A DNA stretch of 64,000 nucleotides from Torymus aiolomorphi (GCA_036365515.1 CM070873.1:175390104-175454103); one strand, 5' to 3'. Positions 12,633 to 24,068 are shown, counted from the stretch's first letter. A program made the numbers and translations. The notes: a model not told the origin generated them from the sequence alone.

Positions 12633-12790
12633 TATATATGTTTATTACGGGGTTTAATGGCGACCTACACTGTATATTAGTACCTACAGCCCAGAGTTCC
12701 CTATAGCAGTTGACTCAAGAAATAATGGACCCTGGGGTGATAGACTCTAGGTCGGGCGGCATAAACCCCTATATTTAGGAAGTTTATGTG
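12431..12790. repeat. Snap-back cores b and c facing each other across a (TG)n
   Basis: Core b (12445-12515) reads CCTAGAGTCTATAACCCC, then GGGTCCATTATTTCTTTAG and TCACTTGCC. After ATAAACCCC and a (TG)n tract (12558-12630), core c (about 12680-12755) appears in the opposite orientation with GAAATAATGGACCCTGG. The arms GTAGGTACTAATATACAG and its complement flank the (TG)n, making a palindrome of about 340 bp. Confidence 0.8.
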
Positions 12791-12879
12791 CTCTGGGCAC
12801 CATAAACTTTTTCGGGTGTCATAAACCCCGGTATATATAAAAAAGGTCGGCATAAACCCTAAGTAGCATATGTATGCAT

Positions 12880-13380
12880 ATATCTGGCAAAACATACTTT
12901 GAGGCTTATATTCGGCAACAAACCGAACTTTTGGGGACTTTTCGTACTTTTGGGGACGATCCCCAAAAGTAATATATACAAAACTAGACTTTTGAGGATT
13001 TAAAATGGCGGAAATTAATACCTTCCACGTAGAGAGGGATTTATTTCTTTAGTCACGCATCCTAGACTCTGACGGAAGAAACTCTAGATCCTGAAAAGTA
13101 CGGTTCACCCGAATATATATATATATATATATATAACTATGGGAATTGGTATATTTGAACAGATATCAACGTATAGATCGGTACTTTTGAAGAGATGTCG
13201 GCATTTTGAGGAGACTCCTCAAATTTCTCAACGCAAGAATCGCGACTTTTGAGGAGAAATCTATATCCCCTTTTTCCAGAGTCGGTAACCTGAGGGTCAT
13301 TATTTCTTTAGTCACATTGTCCGAACTCTGAGCGAAAGGTTCACATCTTCTCAAAAGTACCAATTTACAAACAATTTGTA

Positions 13381-13381
<1 letters not shown>
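12880..13381. repeat. Snap-back cores d and e with different arms
   Basis: Core d (about 13031-13080) has TTATTTCTTTAGTCACGC and sits beside arms built of CTTTTGGGGAC and GTCCCCAAAAG. Core e (about 13277-13345) has GGGTCATTATTTCTTTAG and sits between ACTTTTGAGGAG-type and CTTCTCAAAAGTACC arms. A (TA)n lies at 13113-13135. The core is shared with copies a-c and f-g but the arm sequences are not. Confidence 0.7.
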
Positions 13382-13422
<41 letters not shown>

Positions 13423-13618
13423 TGTTGTTTCTGGGACGAAAAAATGTATATAACTGTTATTTTCGGGACGTCCCGGAAAAGAAAAAGGTGAATTTATGTT
13501 ATTTCCAGGCCCGTGCTAGAGTCTATAACCCCAGGGTCCACTATTTCTTTAGTCACTTGTATATAGTAACTCTGAAAGAATAAACTATAGAACACTGTAT
13601 AATCCCGGAAATAAGGCC

Positions 13619-13662
<44 letters not shown>
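13382..13662. repeat. Snap-back core f flanked by (TA)n
   Basis: A unit of about 245 bp between two (TA)n tracts. It holds TTTCTGGGACG, the palindrome GGGACGTCCC, an arm TTATTTCCAGG, the core (about 13512-13585) and the facing arm CCCGGAAATAAGG. A near-identical unit follows the Gypsy element at 23870-24075, so two tandem units existed before the retrotransposon inserted into the (TA)n between them. Confidence 0.85.
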
Positions 13663-13665
<3 letters not shown>

Positions 13666-14727
13666 AACGCGTGTCTAGCCGCGATTCTAATCTACCGCGC
13701 GAAGGTAGTGAGCGCGCGCGCGCAACTCCTGCGCAGCCGAATCGAGGCGCGCCGCGCGTAGCGAATCGGTCTCGCGACGCGTAAAATGCCCGTCATCCGA
13801 CGTGAAGCTGCTAACCTGTTCCCGCGAGAAAAGGGAGCCATCTTCGTGTCTGCCGTCGCGCAAGTAGCATCTCCTCCGTGTCTTCGTGAGTGACTTCGTC
13901 CGCGCCCTCCTATCGTTTTTTGTAAACGCCGCGTGTATAGTGTTGGTGCCGAGCGGAGTGCATACGCGTATAAGAGGAACAGAGAGAGAGAGAGAGAGCG
14001 AACACGAGACAGCGAGAGAGGAGCCGGCAGCCAGTCGCCTGCCGACCCCGTACAGCGAGTAAGAGAGAGAGGGAGAGAGACACAGCGCACAAATACTGTG
14101 CTAGCGAGCGTGAGCGAGAGAGAGTCGTGTGCACCGACTGCTCCTTAAAGTAAGTCTTATACTCTCATCTCTCGCGTAATTAATGTAAAGGCTCGCACGG
14201 AAATCGCCCCGAGCAAGCTTTCTGTACCGTGTACGTGCGGGTGTATGTCAGCCCGCCGTACTTTAACACCGCGCGCGATATTAGCAGCTTCGCCGCGCTC
14301 TGTAACGTTCGCGCGTTTGAATATTAACGGTCGCGCGCGAACTAATAATTTGTCTAATAAGCACGTGCGTTGTGTATGTAAATGTTTATTTGGTTTTAAT
14401 ATATTGTGATATCTAGTTACTCGTCGCATTGGTCATTACAACCTGTCCTTCTCCCGGATACCGCCGCCTCCGCGGGAAAACGACTCCGCCGGTCGTTTTC
14501 ATATCTGAGCATAGCGGCCGCGCGCTTTACTCTTCAAGCGCGCGCTTTTCACTCAGCGATCCAAATAGTTGGAAAGCGAAATTCGCGTGAAAGCTTCGCG
14601 TTGTTTTCGGGATTCCAGGAGCAGATCCCCGGGCAAGTCATTTTAGTCTGACACCCGCGGACCGTGTTCTAGGGCATCGCTGGCCTGTGGCTTGTTGGGA
14701 TTTTCCCCGACTAGCCATCCCGTTACA
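13663..14727 (+). repeat. 5' LTR of Gypsy element 1
   Basis: 1065 bp, TG...CA bounded. A TATA-like TATAAG stands at about 13969-13974, followed by (GA)n. A consensus splice donor GTAAGT stands at 14150-14155 and is kept in the 3' LTR. CpG-rich throughout. Confidence 0.92.
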
Positions 14728-14729
14728 AC

Positions 14730-14741
14730 TGGCGCCCAACG
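14730..14741 (+). promoter_or_regulatory. Primer binding site, Gypsy element 1
   Basis: TGGCGCCCAACG begins two bases after the LTR. The TGGCGCCCAAC start resembles the tRNA-Lys-type sites of gypsy-class elements; the tRNA identity is inferred. Confidence 0.75.
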
Positions 14742-15699
14742 TTTTGGGGGTAGAGAAGGAACCTGCGGCGCGTACGTGATTCGCGGCGAAGCTTGGCGCG
14801 AAGAAGCTCAGCAGCGTAGCTGAGCGTAAGCTGCACACAAAGGCTCTTCGTGTCGCAGCTCGTAGGCGCGTGTGTGCGTGTGCGTGACACAGCCGTGTTG
14901 TTGCGATAGTGCGATCGAGAGGTTAGGCGTGCGATAGCCAATAACCCTCGACCTAGTGTGCCGACGAGGAGAGATATTGATCGCGGAATTTTTGGCGCGT
15001 TGAGGAATTATTGTTAACAATTAAAGTTTTTTTTTAATAACAATTAATTTTTTAACGACAAAAATTTTTTTTTAAGCGATAATTAATTTTTTTTAATTAA
15101 TTTTTTTTTCTCGTCTCGAAAATTTTTTGTTCTTCTCGTCCTCTCATATTTCCGATACGAATTATTTTTTTCGGACGAAAAATAAAATTTTTTTTTTTTT
15201 TTCGTTTATCGTGCAGTTAGAAGAAGATCGAGAGAAAGTCGGCAAGCACTCTCGGAACAAAAAGTTGACTGTGCGCCCGAGTAAAAACTCGAGCGCAAAA
15301 ATCCCCTTGAACTTAAAAATTGTTTTTATTTTTTTTTAGGTGAAAATTGTATTTATTTTTTTGTGCTTTTGGTGATATTGTCCGTTTTGACACATATATA
15401 TATTTTTTTTTTTCACATATATTTATTTTAAAATTACAAGTGCGAGTAGTGGAGCGTAATTAATTACAAATCGTAATTACTTACAGAAATAGCTTTTATT
15501 TTTTTTAGAGCCGCATACGGGAAATCCTCGTGCATTATCGAGGTTAAGAGCAACCGCCGTAGCGCTTAGAAAGTAACCCGGGTTCGCATTGAAAAAGCTA
15601 GCTCACGGGTTGAAAAGGCAAACTCTCTCTGCCATCAATCCGGATACTACTCGCGCTAGTACAATAAGTTCGTGGGGAAGCGCACAGCCAATTGACACC
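14742..15699 (+). other. Untranslated leader of Gypsy element 1
   Basis: About 960 bp between primer site and gag start, with many runs of T (about 15030-15520). No gene is seen. Its length is typical of a leader holding packaging signals, which cannot be identified from sequence alone. Confidence 0.6.
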
Positions 15700-17941
15700 A
15701 TGGCCCGATCATCGCAGTTTGCGGAATCTGCGATACTCAATTGGGCGTATACACAGCCCGAAGAGGAAATTATCGAGGCCATGCAAGCCTTTGGTCTGCA
15801 GCAGTCAGATCTGCAATCAGTGAATATGCTGACAGCGATCAATTGGCTTATGGGCGATTACAGTGCCGCCGATTTCGTGCCAGAGCCGGAGCTGTCGGAG
15901 AAGCAAGCGTTTGCTAAACGCGAGCAGTCCCGAAGGGCGTTCATCGACTTAACGTTGATGAACAAGTCTGGGTCGACTATTGTGGATCCCAATACTGATC
16001 CAGACCAACCGCACCCGTTCATTACGCTCCTTGATGACCCGATAGTGATGCAAAAACTCTCGGAGTCTCGGAGGATGAACGCTCCACAACAAGCACATAA
16101 TGCAGTGGTGGAGCCAGCGGATGAGGCAAACGGCCAGGAGGGTTCCGGGACAGAGATATTGAGCTCTGCAGCACCCACCGGGATATCTCCAGCCGAAGCC
16201 GAGGGACAGCTCCAACAGCAACAGCTTCAACAGCAACAACTGCAGCAACAGCAAATGCAGCAGCAGCAACTGCAACAGCAGCAAATGCAGCAGCAGCAAA
16301 TGCAGCAGCAAGAAATGCAGCAGCAGCAGCAGATGGCGCAGCAGCGACGGCAGCAACAGCAACAACAGCAGGAGCAGCAGCGGCAGCAACAGCAAAAGCA
16401 TCAAGAGCAGCAGCGACAGCAGGCGTTGCTAGAAGAGCAGCGCAGGCAACGACAATTTCGGCGGTGTCAAGAACAAGAGTCGTTGTCGGCACGAAATGGG
16501 CAGCACGCGTTCTGGCAGCAAACGCGAAGTCCATCGCAGCCACAGAGTTTTGAGTGGCCAAGTGCGGGGGAACAGCGTACCGCAGGGATTGCTGTGGGAG
16601 ACAACGTAGTCTCAGAACAGCTGCTGTCGGTGATCCATAGACTCGTCAAAGAGGTGGAAGAGCTCAAAGAGAGTGTGCGAATACTCCAAGAAGCTCGACA
16701 CCCCCCCTCAAGCATGCGCTTGGAGGGAGTCCAACTACCGAGTGCGGGCAGGGGACGAGGATCACCACATGTGAACTTTCAGGACACGTTCACATATGTG
16801 AATTTTGACAGCAGCAGCCCTAATACTGAATCGCCAAGGGACGCTAGGAGGAATAGCTGAAGAAATCCTACACAGCGTCAGGCGGGGGTGAGCGCTACAC
16901 TGGACCAGTCTACGAGGCAGTCGTACGTGCCTCAACAGACGAACCGTGATGTTGGCCAAATCGTAAGGAAATGGCACATCAAGTTCTCTGGGTCCTTGAA
17001 GGAGCAGAGCGTCGAGTTATTCCTCACGAGAGTAGAGGAATGTCGAGCTCTAGCAAATCTGACGTACGACGAAGTACTCTCGTCATTGTCAGAGCTCCTG
17101 AGTGGAGTAGCGGCCACCTGGTATAGGAGTAACCGTCATACGTGGCGATCTTGGCAAGACTTCCAAGAGGCCATAATACACATGTATGGCGGTGACAGGG
17201 GCCATCAACAGCGAATCCTAGCGGAGATAAACGCGAGGACTCAAGGCAGAAACGAACTCACGAGAGATTACGTAGTGAATCTGCAAGCCTTGATTCTCAA
17301 GTTAGTTCCGGTGCCTAGCATGCCCCAAAAAATTGGACATGTTGCACCGGAACATGCGGCCAGAACTGAAAAAAATGGTGATGCGTAATCAAATTACGGA
17401 TTACCGAGGGCTCCTGGATTTAGCCCGGGAGGCCGAATTAGCGCTCGCGGCAGATAAGGTGTATCACTCGCCACCACCGCCAGAGCGCACTTACTTGCCA
17501 GAGTTTGCCTACGTACCTACAGAGCCAACCACGGATCAGCGGAAAAAGCAGAATCCAGGAGTGGCGGCGATGGGGCACCAACAGCAGGAGCCTCGAGAAA
17601 GCCTCGAGGCTATGTTCCGTCGGGTGATGGCCGAGTGTTTGTCAAGCTTGACAAAGAAAGGCACCGACGGAAATAGTGGGCAAACGCCAAACCCACAGTC
17701 GTTCAAGAAGCCCAAGAAAAAGAATAATTGGGAGAACAGGCAGCGGGAAGGCGGGCAAAGTAATAATCAGCCTAGTGGGGGTAGTAGCTCGACCCACCAG
17801 GCTAGGCCGCCAAGTTCAAGGAGTAATGGACCTCCACAAAGGCCAGAGTACCGAAGGGGTTACGGCAACGAGCAAAGGGGAAGCGACCGCAACTCCAATG
17901 CTGCCGGAAACCAGCAGGGAAACGGCCAAGGGAGCAGGTAA
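15700..17941 (+). pseudogene. gag of Gypsy element 1, one stop and one frameshift
   Basis: Gag forms the particle and binds the genomic RNA. The start is the ATG at 15700 in CACCATGG; it lines up with the gag start of element 2. The N-terminal ~110 residues (ILNWAYTQP..., LMGDYSAADF) are shared with element 2. A glutamine/leucine tract of about 80 residues follows (16204-16440), likely coiled coil. After an in-frame TGA at 16858-16860 comes a Retrotrans_gag-like capsid region (FLTRVEECRALANL, ATWYRSNRHTWRSW). An extra base in an A run near 17328-17335 shifts the frame, which then stays open to TAA at 17939. The basic, Gly/Asn/Ser-rich tail (17690-17940) lacks a CCHC knuckle. Confidence 0.88.
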
Positions 17942-20900
17942 ACACGGCCACACGCCCGCCCCCAGCTCTCACATCAGCGACCGAGGGTAACTCGGTCAAA
18001 TTGCCTGAAGGAGAGAGCGAAGAAGTGCCCGCGACTCAGCAGAACGAAGCTAACCAGGAAACATGCTCGCGATGGTGGCTTCAAGTAGGTGTAGCCGGCT
18101 ACAGGCTACGGGCACTCTTCGATACTGGAGCTTCCTGGACTGGGATGAATTCCATCGGCTTACAGCTCGCTACAGCCTGTGGAAAAGAATTAATCCCGGC
18201 CAGCGGCCTAACGGCACGGGTAGCTAATGGGCAGAGCATAGCAGTGGTTGGCTATGTGTATCTACCCATGGTCGTGGCAGGCGTGTGCAAGGATGTGCGC
18301 GTCGCAATCATGCCAGACCTAGACACGGAGTGCTACTTGGGGGTGAACTTCATTAAGAAGTTTAGCGCCGTCTTAGACCCCACTGACAATACGCTGCATC
18401 TCAAAGATGATGATGCAAGCGTAAAGTTAGATGTAGCCTCCATACCCGCCAATAATACCGTGTCCGTATCAGCTATAGGGTTAGCGGACCCAACAGAAGA
18501 GCAGCGCAAAGAAGCGGAAGCTTTAGTAGCTGAGCTGATGGGAAACGGCCTGGCACCATTAGGATGTACTTCGTGAGTTGAGCATGCAGTAGACGTCGGC
18601 TCCACAAGATCCATAAAACAGAAGTACTACCCAGTATCTCGAAAACTCGAGGAAGAGATGCACAAGCAGGTGGAGGAAATGCTACTCGCGGGTATAATAG
18701 AACCTTCGACAAGCGGCTGGTCAAGCCCCGTGGTAATGGTACGCAAGTCCAACGGGAAGTTCCGTTTCTGTATGGACTTCAGAAAAGTAAACGCAGCGCC
18801 AAGGCCAGACGCATATCCGTTACCATACATGGAGAGTATCTTACGCAAACTGCAGAAAGCGCGATACATATCCACGTTGGATTTAAGTAGTGCGTACCAC
18901 CAAATAGCACTAAATCCGGAGCCCAAAGAGACTACGGCCTTCACCGTGCCAGGCAAAGGGTTATTTCAATTTACAAGAATGCCCTACGGTCTTTCGTATG
19001 ACGGAGCGTCCTTCCAGAGGCTGATTGACAAAGTCATCGGCCCCGAACTCGAACCTTTTGCTTACTCGTATCTCGATGACATAATACTAGTCACAGAAGC
19101 ATTCGAGGAGTATAAAGAGGTTCTAAAAAGGGTTCTAGATAGGATAAAGGACGCGGGCCTCACAATAAATCGCGAGAAGAGTATCTTCTGTCGCGATGAG
19201 GTCCAATATCTCAGGGTCATAGTAAATAGGGATGGTTTTAAACCAGACCCCGAGAAAATAAAGCCCATTATGGAATATCCGGTGCCGAAAAACCTCCGTC
19301 AGCTGAGACGCTTCCTAGGAATGGCCTCGTGGTATAGAAAGTTTTTATCAAACTTCGCCACAATTGCTGAACCACTAACCGAACTAACGAAGAAGGATCG
19401 GAAATACGAGTGGTCAACGGCATAAGAAGAGGCCTTCCAAATGCTAAAAGCGCTAGTTGCTTCTGCACCGATTCTCCACAGACCGGTATCTAACGCACAG
19501 TTCGTGGTGCAAACTGATGCGAGCAATACAGGACTTGGAGCGGTGCTATACCAGATAATAGACGGCGACGAAAGAGTCCTAGAGTTCGCTAGTCGAACTT
19601 TGAGCGCGGCCGAGAGGAATTATAGCGTGACGGAACGAGAGTGTCTAGCAATTCTCTGGGCAATCAAAAAGTTCCGTCCGTATATAGAGGCCTATGACTT
19701 CAAGGTCATCACGGATCATAGCAGCTTGAAGTGGTTCCGTGATCTCCGAAGCCCATCAGGCAGGTTAGCAAGATGGGCTTTGGAACTACAAAACCACAGA
19801 TTCACAGTCGAACACCGAAAGGGCTCTTTGAACAATGTCCCAGATGCCCTTTCGCGGATGTTCGAGGAAGAGGAGCCAGCGGTCGCCGCGTTAGAGCTCG
19901 AACGCGATACAAACGACTAATGGTACCTCGAAATTGTGAAAGAGGTTCAACAGCGGCCGCGAGACTTCCCCACGTTCAAGCTGGCGGGGGGGAGACTGTA
20001 CAAGTACGAACCAAATGAAGTCATAGACGAGTCTCTCGGCGACGATGATGCATGGAAGTTAGCAGTCCCTCACGAAAAGTGACGCGAAGTACTGAGAGAA
20101 TGCCATGACTTTCCAACTGCTGGGCACTTGGGCCGCGAGAAAACGCTAGAAAGAGTAAAGCGGAAGTATTATTGGCCACACATGTCTCGTGATGTAGCCA
20201 GATACGTGAGCCAGTGCCAAATTTGCCAGCAGTGCAAAGTCGAACAGCGCGCTCCAACAGGATTCATGGGACGCCGAATTACAGAGCGTCCATGGCAAAT
20301 CGTGGCCAGCGACATTATGGGACCCCTCCCAAAAACCACGCACGGCCACGAATACATTCTCATATTCCAGGACTTGTTCACACGCTGGATTGAAGTAATT
20401 CCGATAAAAAGGGCAGACGGTAAATCGGTAATTAAGGGACTCAACGAGCGAGTATGTCTGCGATTCGGAGTCCCGGAGGTGTTTCTCTCAGACAATGGGA
20501 CTGAATTTAAAAATGCACCATTAGAGGCATTCTTAAAGGAGAGAAACGTGCATCACACGTTTACACCTCCGTATCACCCTCAGGCCAATCCTGTCGAGCG
20601 TGTGAATCGAACGGTGAAGACAATGATTATGTCTTACGCAGAGGAAAATCACCGGTCCTGGGATGAGAAACTGAATGAGCTGGCGTTCGCGTACAATACT
20701 GCCGAACACAGCTCCACAAAGATAAGTCCTGCCATGCTCATTTACGGCCGACAACCTGACCCACCGAAGACACTAAGGCGGGAGGAAGACAGGTTAGCCG
20801 AAGAGCAAGGGCAGCAAGAGGCAATAAACAATTGGGTGGTACGTATGGTTAAGCTCCGCGAATTGCACGTTCGGGCGGCGGCCGACGCGCAAGCGGAGCA

Positions 20901-21489
20901 GGCGAGACAAGCCAAATATTATGACGCTCATCGTCGACCTCCAGAATTCTGTCTAGGCGATCGTGTATGGAGAGAGAATAAGGTACTATCCTCAGCAGCT
21001 GAGGGGATTTCTGCCAAATTAGCCCCGAAGTACGCGGGGCCCTACACGATTGTGAATATTCTAGGCGAAAACACCTATGAGATCCAAGGTGAGGATGGTC
21101 GAACGATACGTCCCGTCCATGCGCAGCAACTCAAGAGATACGTCTCCCCAGGAGAGCCCAAGAACTACTTGGGCAAAAGTAGTCAAGAAGTAGCCCAGTC
21201 GCTACCAGCGAGGGACTCTTCAGCCGAACGTAACACGTCAGAGGGCCACAGAGTTTGCCAGGGGAATGTACAGCCTCGGGCGACGGCTAAGAGGCGCGGT
21301 CCACCTCGTAAGACCGCGCTATTAGTTAGGCCAGGAAAGCGTGCGAGCGATGGCCGGCTTATGCGTGTGGCCGGTCCAACAGAACCCAAGCGAGGCCCAG
21401 GGAGGCCAAAGGGTTCGAAGAAGAAGCCCGTACCTGCTGATGCCGGACTAATTAGTCCTCGTAGAACCCGAGCGTATAAAAAGCAATAA
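17942..21489 (+). pseudogene. pol of Gypsy element 1: protease, RT, RNase H, integrase
   Basis: Open in the -1 frame relative to the end of gag, so expressed by frameshifting if functional. Order: aspartic protease (LFDTGAS at ~18118-18138), reverse transcriptase (YLDD at 19069-19080), RNase H (QTDASNTGLG near 19510), integrase zinc region (GHLGREKT ... CQICQQC, ~20120-20235) and catalytic core (SDIMG, SDNGTEF, NPVERVN). A GPY-type module (KLAPKYAGPYTI) and an AT-hook-like GPGRPKGSKKK (~21390-21425) follow. In-frame stops lie at 18574, 19423, 19918 and about 20080. The domain order defines Gypsy/Metaviridae-type pol. Confidence 0.93.
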
Positions 21490-21515
21490 TTGTGCCGTCC
21501 ATCTTGTGTCGTACG

Positions 21516-21588
21516 TACTAACCTGTGTTCGTCTTAATTTTCCAGTCCTCAATCTCACTCCTCCCCGGGATCGATTTACCTGTTTCAG
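21516..21588 (+). promoter_or_regulatory. Candidate splice acceptor for ORF3, Gypsy element 1
   Basis: A perfect branch-point-like TACTAAC (21516-21522) is followed by pyrimidine tracts ending TTTTCCAG (21544) and TGTTTCAG (21588). The second AG is three bases before the ORF3 ATG. With the GTAAGT donor in the LTR this suggests a spliced subgenomic mRNA, as env-type genes use. Confidence 0.55.
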
Positions 21589-21591
21589 GAC

Positions 21592-22517
21592 ATGCAAGGC
21601 CTGTCTCCCGAAATAGCGGAGACGGCGAAGAAGGTGATTGCTGGATTAATCCAGTGCAATCCTGACCCCGCCGTCATCGATTTTTTGGAGCAGATCGTGG
21701 AGGGCATCGACGCTGTGACACTGGCACTCCAGCCAGTGGAAGAGCCCTCCACCGTCATGATCGAGGAGATAGAGGCGCCGAAGCCAAGAAAGGGACCTTC
21801 GGAGCCGGCCTGGGCAGAGGCCGGTCCCAGTCCGCTTCGGCGACCTCGTCCCCCGAAGGAGCAGCAGGAAAGCCGGGAAGAACGGCTTTCGCAAGAGGTG
21901 TCGGTCCGAGCCTCAGAGATGGCGCCGGAAGGAAACGCCGGCGCGGCTCGGGCCGACGAGGAAAGTAAAGAGAGTTCTCCGACCCAGGCCCCAAGTGGGC
22001 ACCAGTGGAGAAGGCCCTCGAGGAAGCGCGGCGCCTCAGCAAGTCCTCGCGCGCTGCGGAGGACACTGCCCTGGCCGCACTGGAGGTCTTTCTCCAGTGC
22101 CACGGTAAGGCCGGCGAGCGGCAAGCCGGCAAATGGGTCGGAATGGCCTAAGGCCGGCGCGAAGAGCTCGCGGCCGCCGCAGAGGCCAGGGCCGCCAGGA
22201 TGCGCCGCACAGCCTTCCAAAAGGCGGAGGAGGCTCGCCTGGCTCGTGCGCAGGAGCGCATGGAAGAGGCCAGGCGAGCCAGGGAAAAGGCGGAGGAGAC
22301 GGCGCGCCGGGTCAAGGAAGAGGCCCAGCGCCGTCTCCAAGAAGAAGAAGAGCGCCTTAGGAGGGCGCTCGAAGAAGAGCGAGCGGCCCGGGATGCGCTC
22401 GACAGTAACGCGATCCCCCGGTGCTTCATGTGTGGCGAGCTTGGGGTGAAAAAGTCTAAACATTGCCCCAACCAAGCTCGTCACAAGGGGCGCCGATCGT
22501 ATTCCCGGGCCAGTTGA
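21592..22517 (+). pseudogene. ORF3 of Gypsy element 1: coiled coil plus Cys/His motif
   Basis: About 308 codons in the position where env would be, but with no signal peptide or membrane segment. Residues 1-70 are moderately hydrophobic (LSPEIAETAKKVIAGL). A Glu/Arg/Ala-rich helix of about 100 residues follows (KAEEARLARAQERMEEARR) and the protein ends with C-x2-C-x10-C-x5-H (22422-22484). A frameshift near 21985 and an in-frame TAA near 22149 break it; the long frame that continues past 21990 in the first register is spurious. Element 2 has a homologous ORF3. The protein looks like a nucleic-acid-binding accessory factor; function unknown. Confidence 0.7.
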
Positions 22518-22699
22518 AGAGGAGCGAGGCCCTGAAGTTTTTTTTATATTTTTTTTAATAAAAATTATAAAGAAAAACCGGTGACTCCGATTCTTCAATA
22601 TTCCTTTTCGAACCTCCTTCTCCTAATCATTACTACCATATTAGTAGGTACGACGACGGCCATGATTAGCAGAGCTGCTCACGGTCCCCTAAGCAGCGT

Positions 22700-22711
22700 C
22701 TGGCGGGGGGG
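22700..22711 (+). promoter_or_regulatory. Polypurine tract, Gypsy element 1
   Basis: CTGGCGGGGGGG abuts the 3' LTR, in the place where plus-strand DNA synthesis is primed. Confidence 0.7.
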
Positions 22712-23109
22712 TGTAACGCGTGTCTAGCCGCGATTCTAATCTACCGCGCGAAGGTAGTGAGCGCGCGTGCGCAACTCCTGCGCAGCCGAATCGAGGCGCG
22801 CCGCGCGTAGCGAATCGGTCTCGCGACGCGTAAAATGCCCGTCATCCGGCGCGAAGCTGCTAACCTGTTCCCGCGAGAAAAGGGAGCCATCTTCGTGTCT
22901 GCCGTCGCGCAAGTAGCATCTCCTCCGTGTCTTCGTGAGTGACTTCGTCCGCGCCCTCCTATCGTTTTTTGTAAACGCCGCGTGTATAGTGTTGGTGTCG
23001 AGCGGAGTGCATACGCGTATAAGAGGAACAGAGAGAGAGAGAGAGAGAGCGAACACGAGACAGCGAGAGAGGAGCCGGCAGCCAGCCGCCTGCCGACCCC
23101 GTACAGCGA

Positions 23110-23154
<45 letters not shown>

Positions 23155-23796
23155 AGCGCACAAATACTGTGCTAGCGAGCGTGAGCGAGAGAGAGTCGTG
23201 TGCACCGACTGCTCCTTAAAGTAAGTCTTATACTCTCATCTCTCGCGTAATTAATGTAAAGGCTCGCACGGAAATCGCCCCGTGCAAGCTTTCTGTACCG
23301 TGTACGTGCGGGTATATGTCAGCCCGCCGTACTTTAACACCGCGCGCGATATTAGCAGCTTCGCCGCGCTCTGTAACGTTCGCGCGTTTGAATATTAACG
23401 GTCGCGCGCGAACTAACAATTTGTCTAATAAGCACGTGCGTTGTGTATGTAAATGTTTATTTGGTTTTAATATATTGTGATATCTAGTTACTCGTCGCGT
23501 TGTTCATTACAACCTGTCCTTCTCCCGGATACCGCCGCCTCCGCGGGAAAACGACTCCGCCGGTCGTTTTCATATCTGAGCATAGCGGCCGCGCGCTTTA
23601 CTCTTCAAGCGCGCGCTTTTCACTCAGCGATCCAAATAGTTGGAAAGCGAAGTTCGCGTGAGAGCTTCGCGTTGTTTTCGGGATTCCAGGAGCAGATCCC
23701 CGGGCAAGTCATTTTAGTCTGACACCCGCGGCACCGTGTTCTAGGGCATCGCTGGCCTGTGGCTTGTTGGGATTTTCCCCCACTAGCCATCCCGTT

Positions 23797-23799
<3 letters not shown>
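22712..23799 (+). repeat. 3' LTR of Gypsy element 1
   Basis: 1088 bp, nearly identical to 13663-14727 but with a longer (GA)n at about 23114-23150. It ends CGTTACA and is followed directly by (TA)n. Confidence 0.92.
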
Positions 23800-23872
<73 letters not shown>

Positions 23873-24068
23873 AGTGTTATTTCTGGGACGAAAAAATGTA
23901 TATAACTGTTATTTCCGGGAGGTCCCGGAAAAGAAAAAGGTCAATTTACGTTATTTCCAGGCCCGTGCTAGAGTTTGTAACCCCAGGGTCCACTATTTCT
24001 TTAGTCACTTGTATATAGCAACTCTGAAAGAATAAACTATAGAACACTGTATAATCCCGGAAATAAGG

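Larger units (their letters stand above)
13663..23799 (+). mobile_element. Gypsy LTR retrotransposon 1 (10.1 kb, + strand)
   Basis: Complete element: two LTRs starting TGTAACGCG and ending CGTTACA, a primer binding site directly after the 5' LTR, gag, pol, a third ORF and a G-rich polypurine tract before the 3' LTR. Target DNA is a (TA)n, so the duplication (ATAT) is not informative. By eye the LTRs differ by about 15 substitutions plus microsatellite length changes, which suggests a fairly young insertion. Nevertheless gag, pol and ORF3 together carry at least six stops and two frameshifts. All proteins would act in cytoplasmic particles and then in nuclear integration. Confidence 0.95.

Noticed and set aside
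13692..14148. Ser/Leu- and Arg/Glu-rich frames in the LTRs
   Set aside because: Generated by the (GA)n/(CT)n tract; no domain and repeated in both LTRs.
15949..16561. Long Leu- and Ala-rich minus-strand frames over the gag Gln tract
   Set aside because: Antisense shadows of the CAG/CAA repeat.
21990..22449. Continuation of ORF3 of Gypsy element 1 in its first frame (Arg-rich tail)
   Set aside because: The homology to element 2 and the Cys/His motif lie in another frame; the Arg-rich reading is an out-of-frame product of a frameshift near 21985.
21592..22517. env gene in Gypsy element 1
   Set aside because: No signal peptide, membrane segment, furin-like site or Cys-rich ectodomain; the product is charged and helical.
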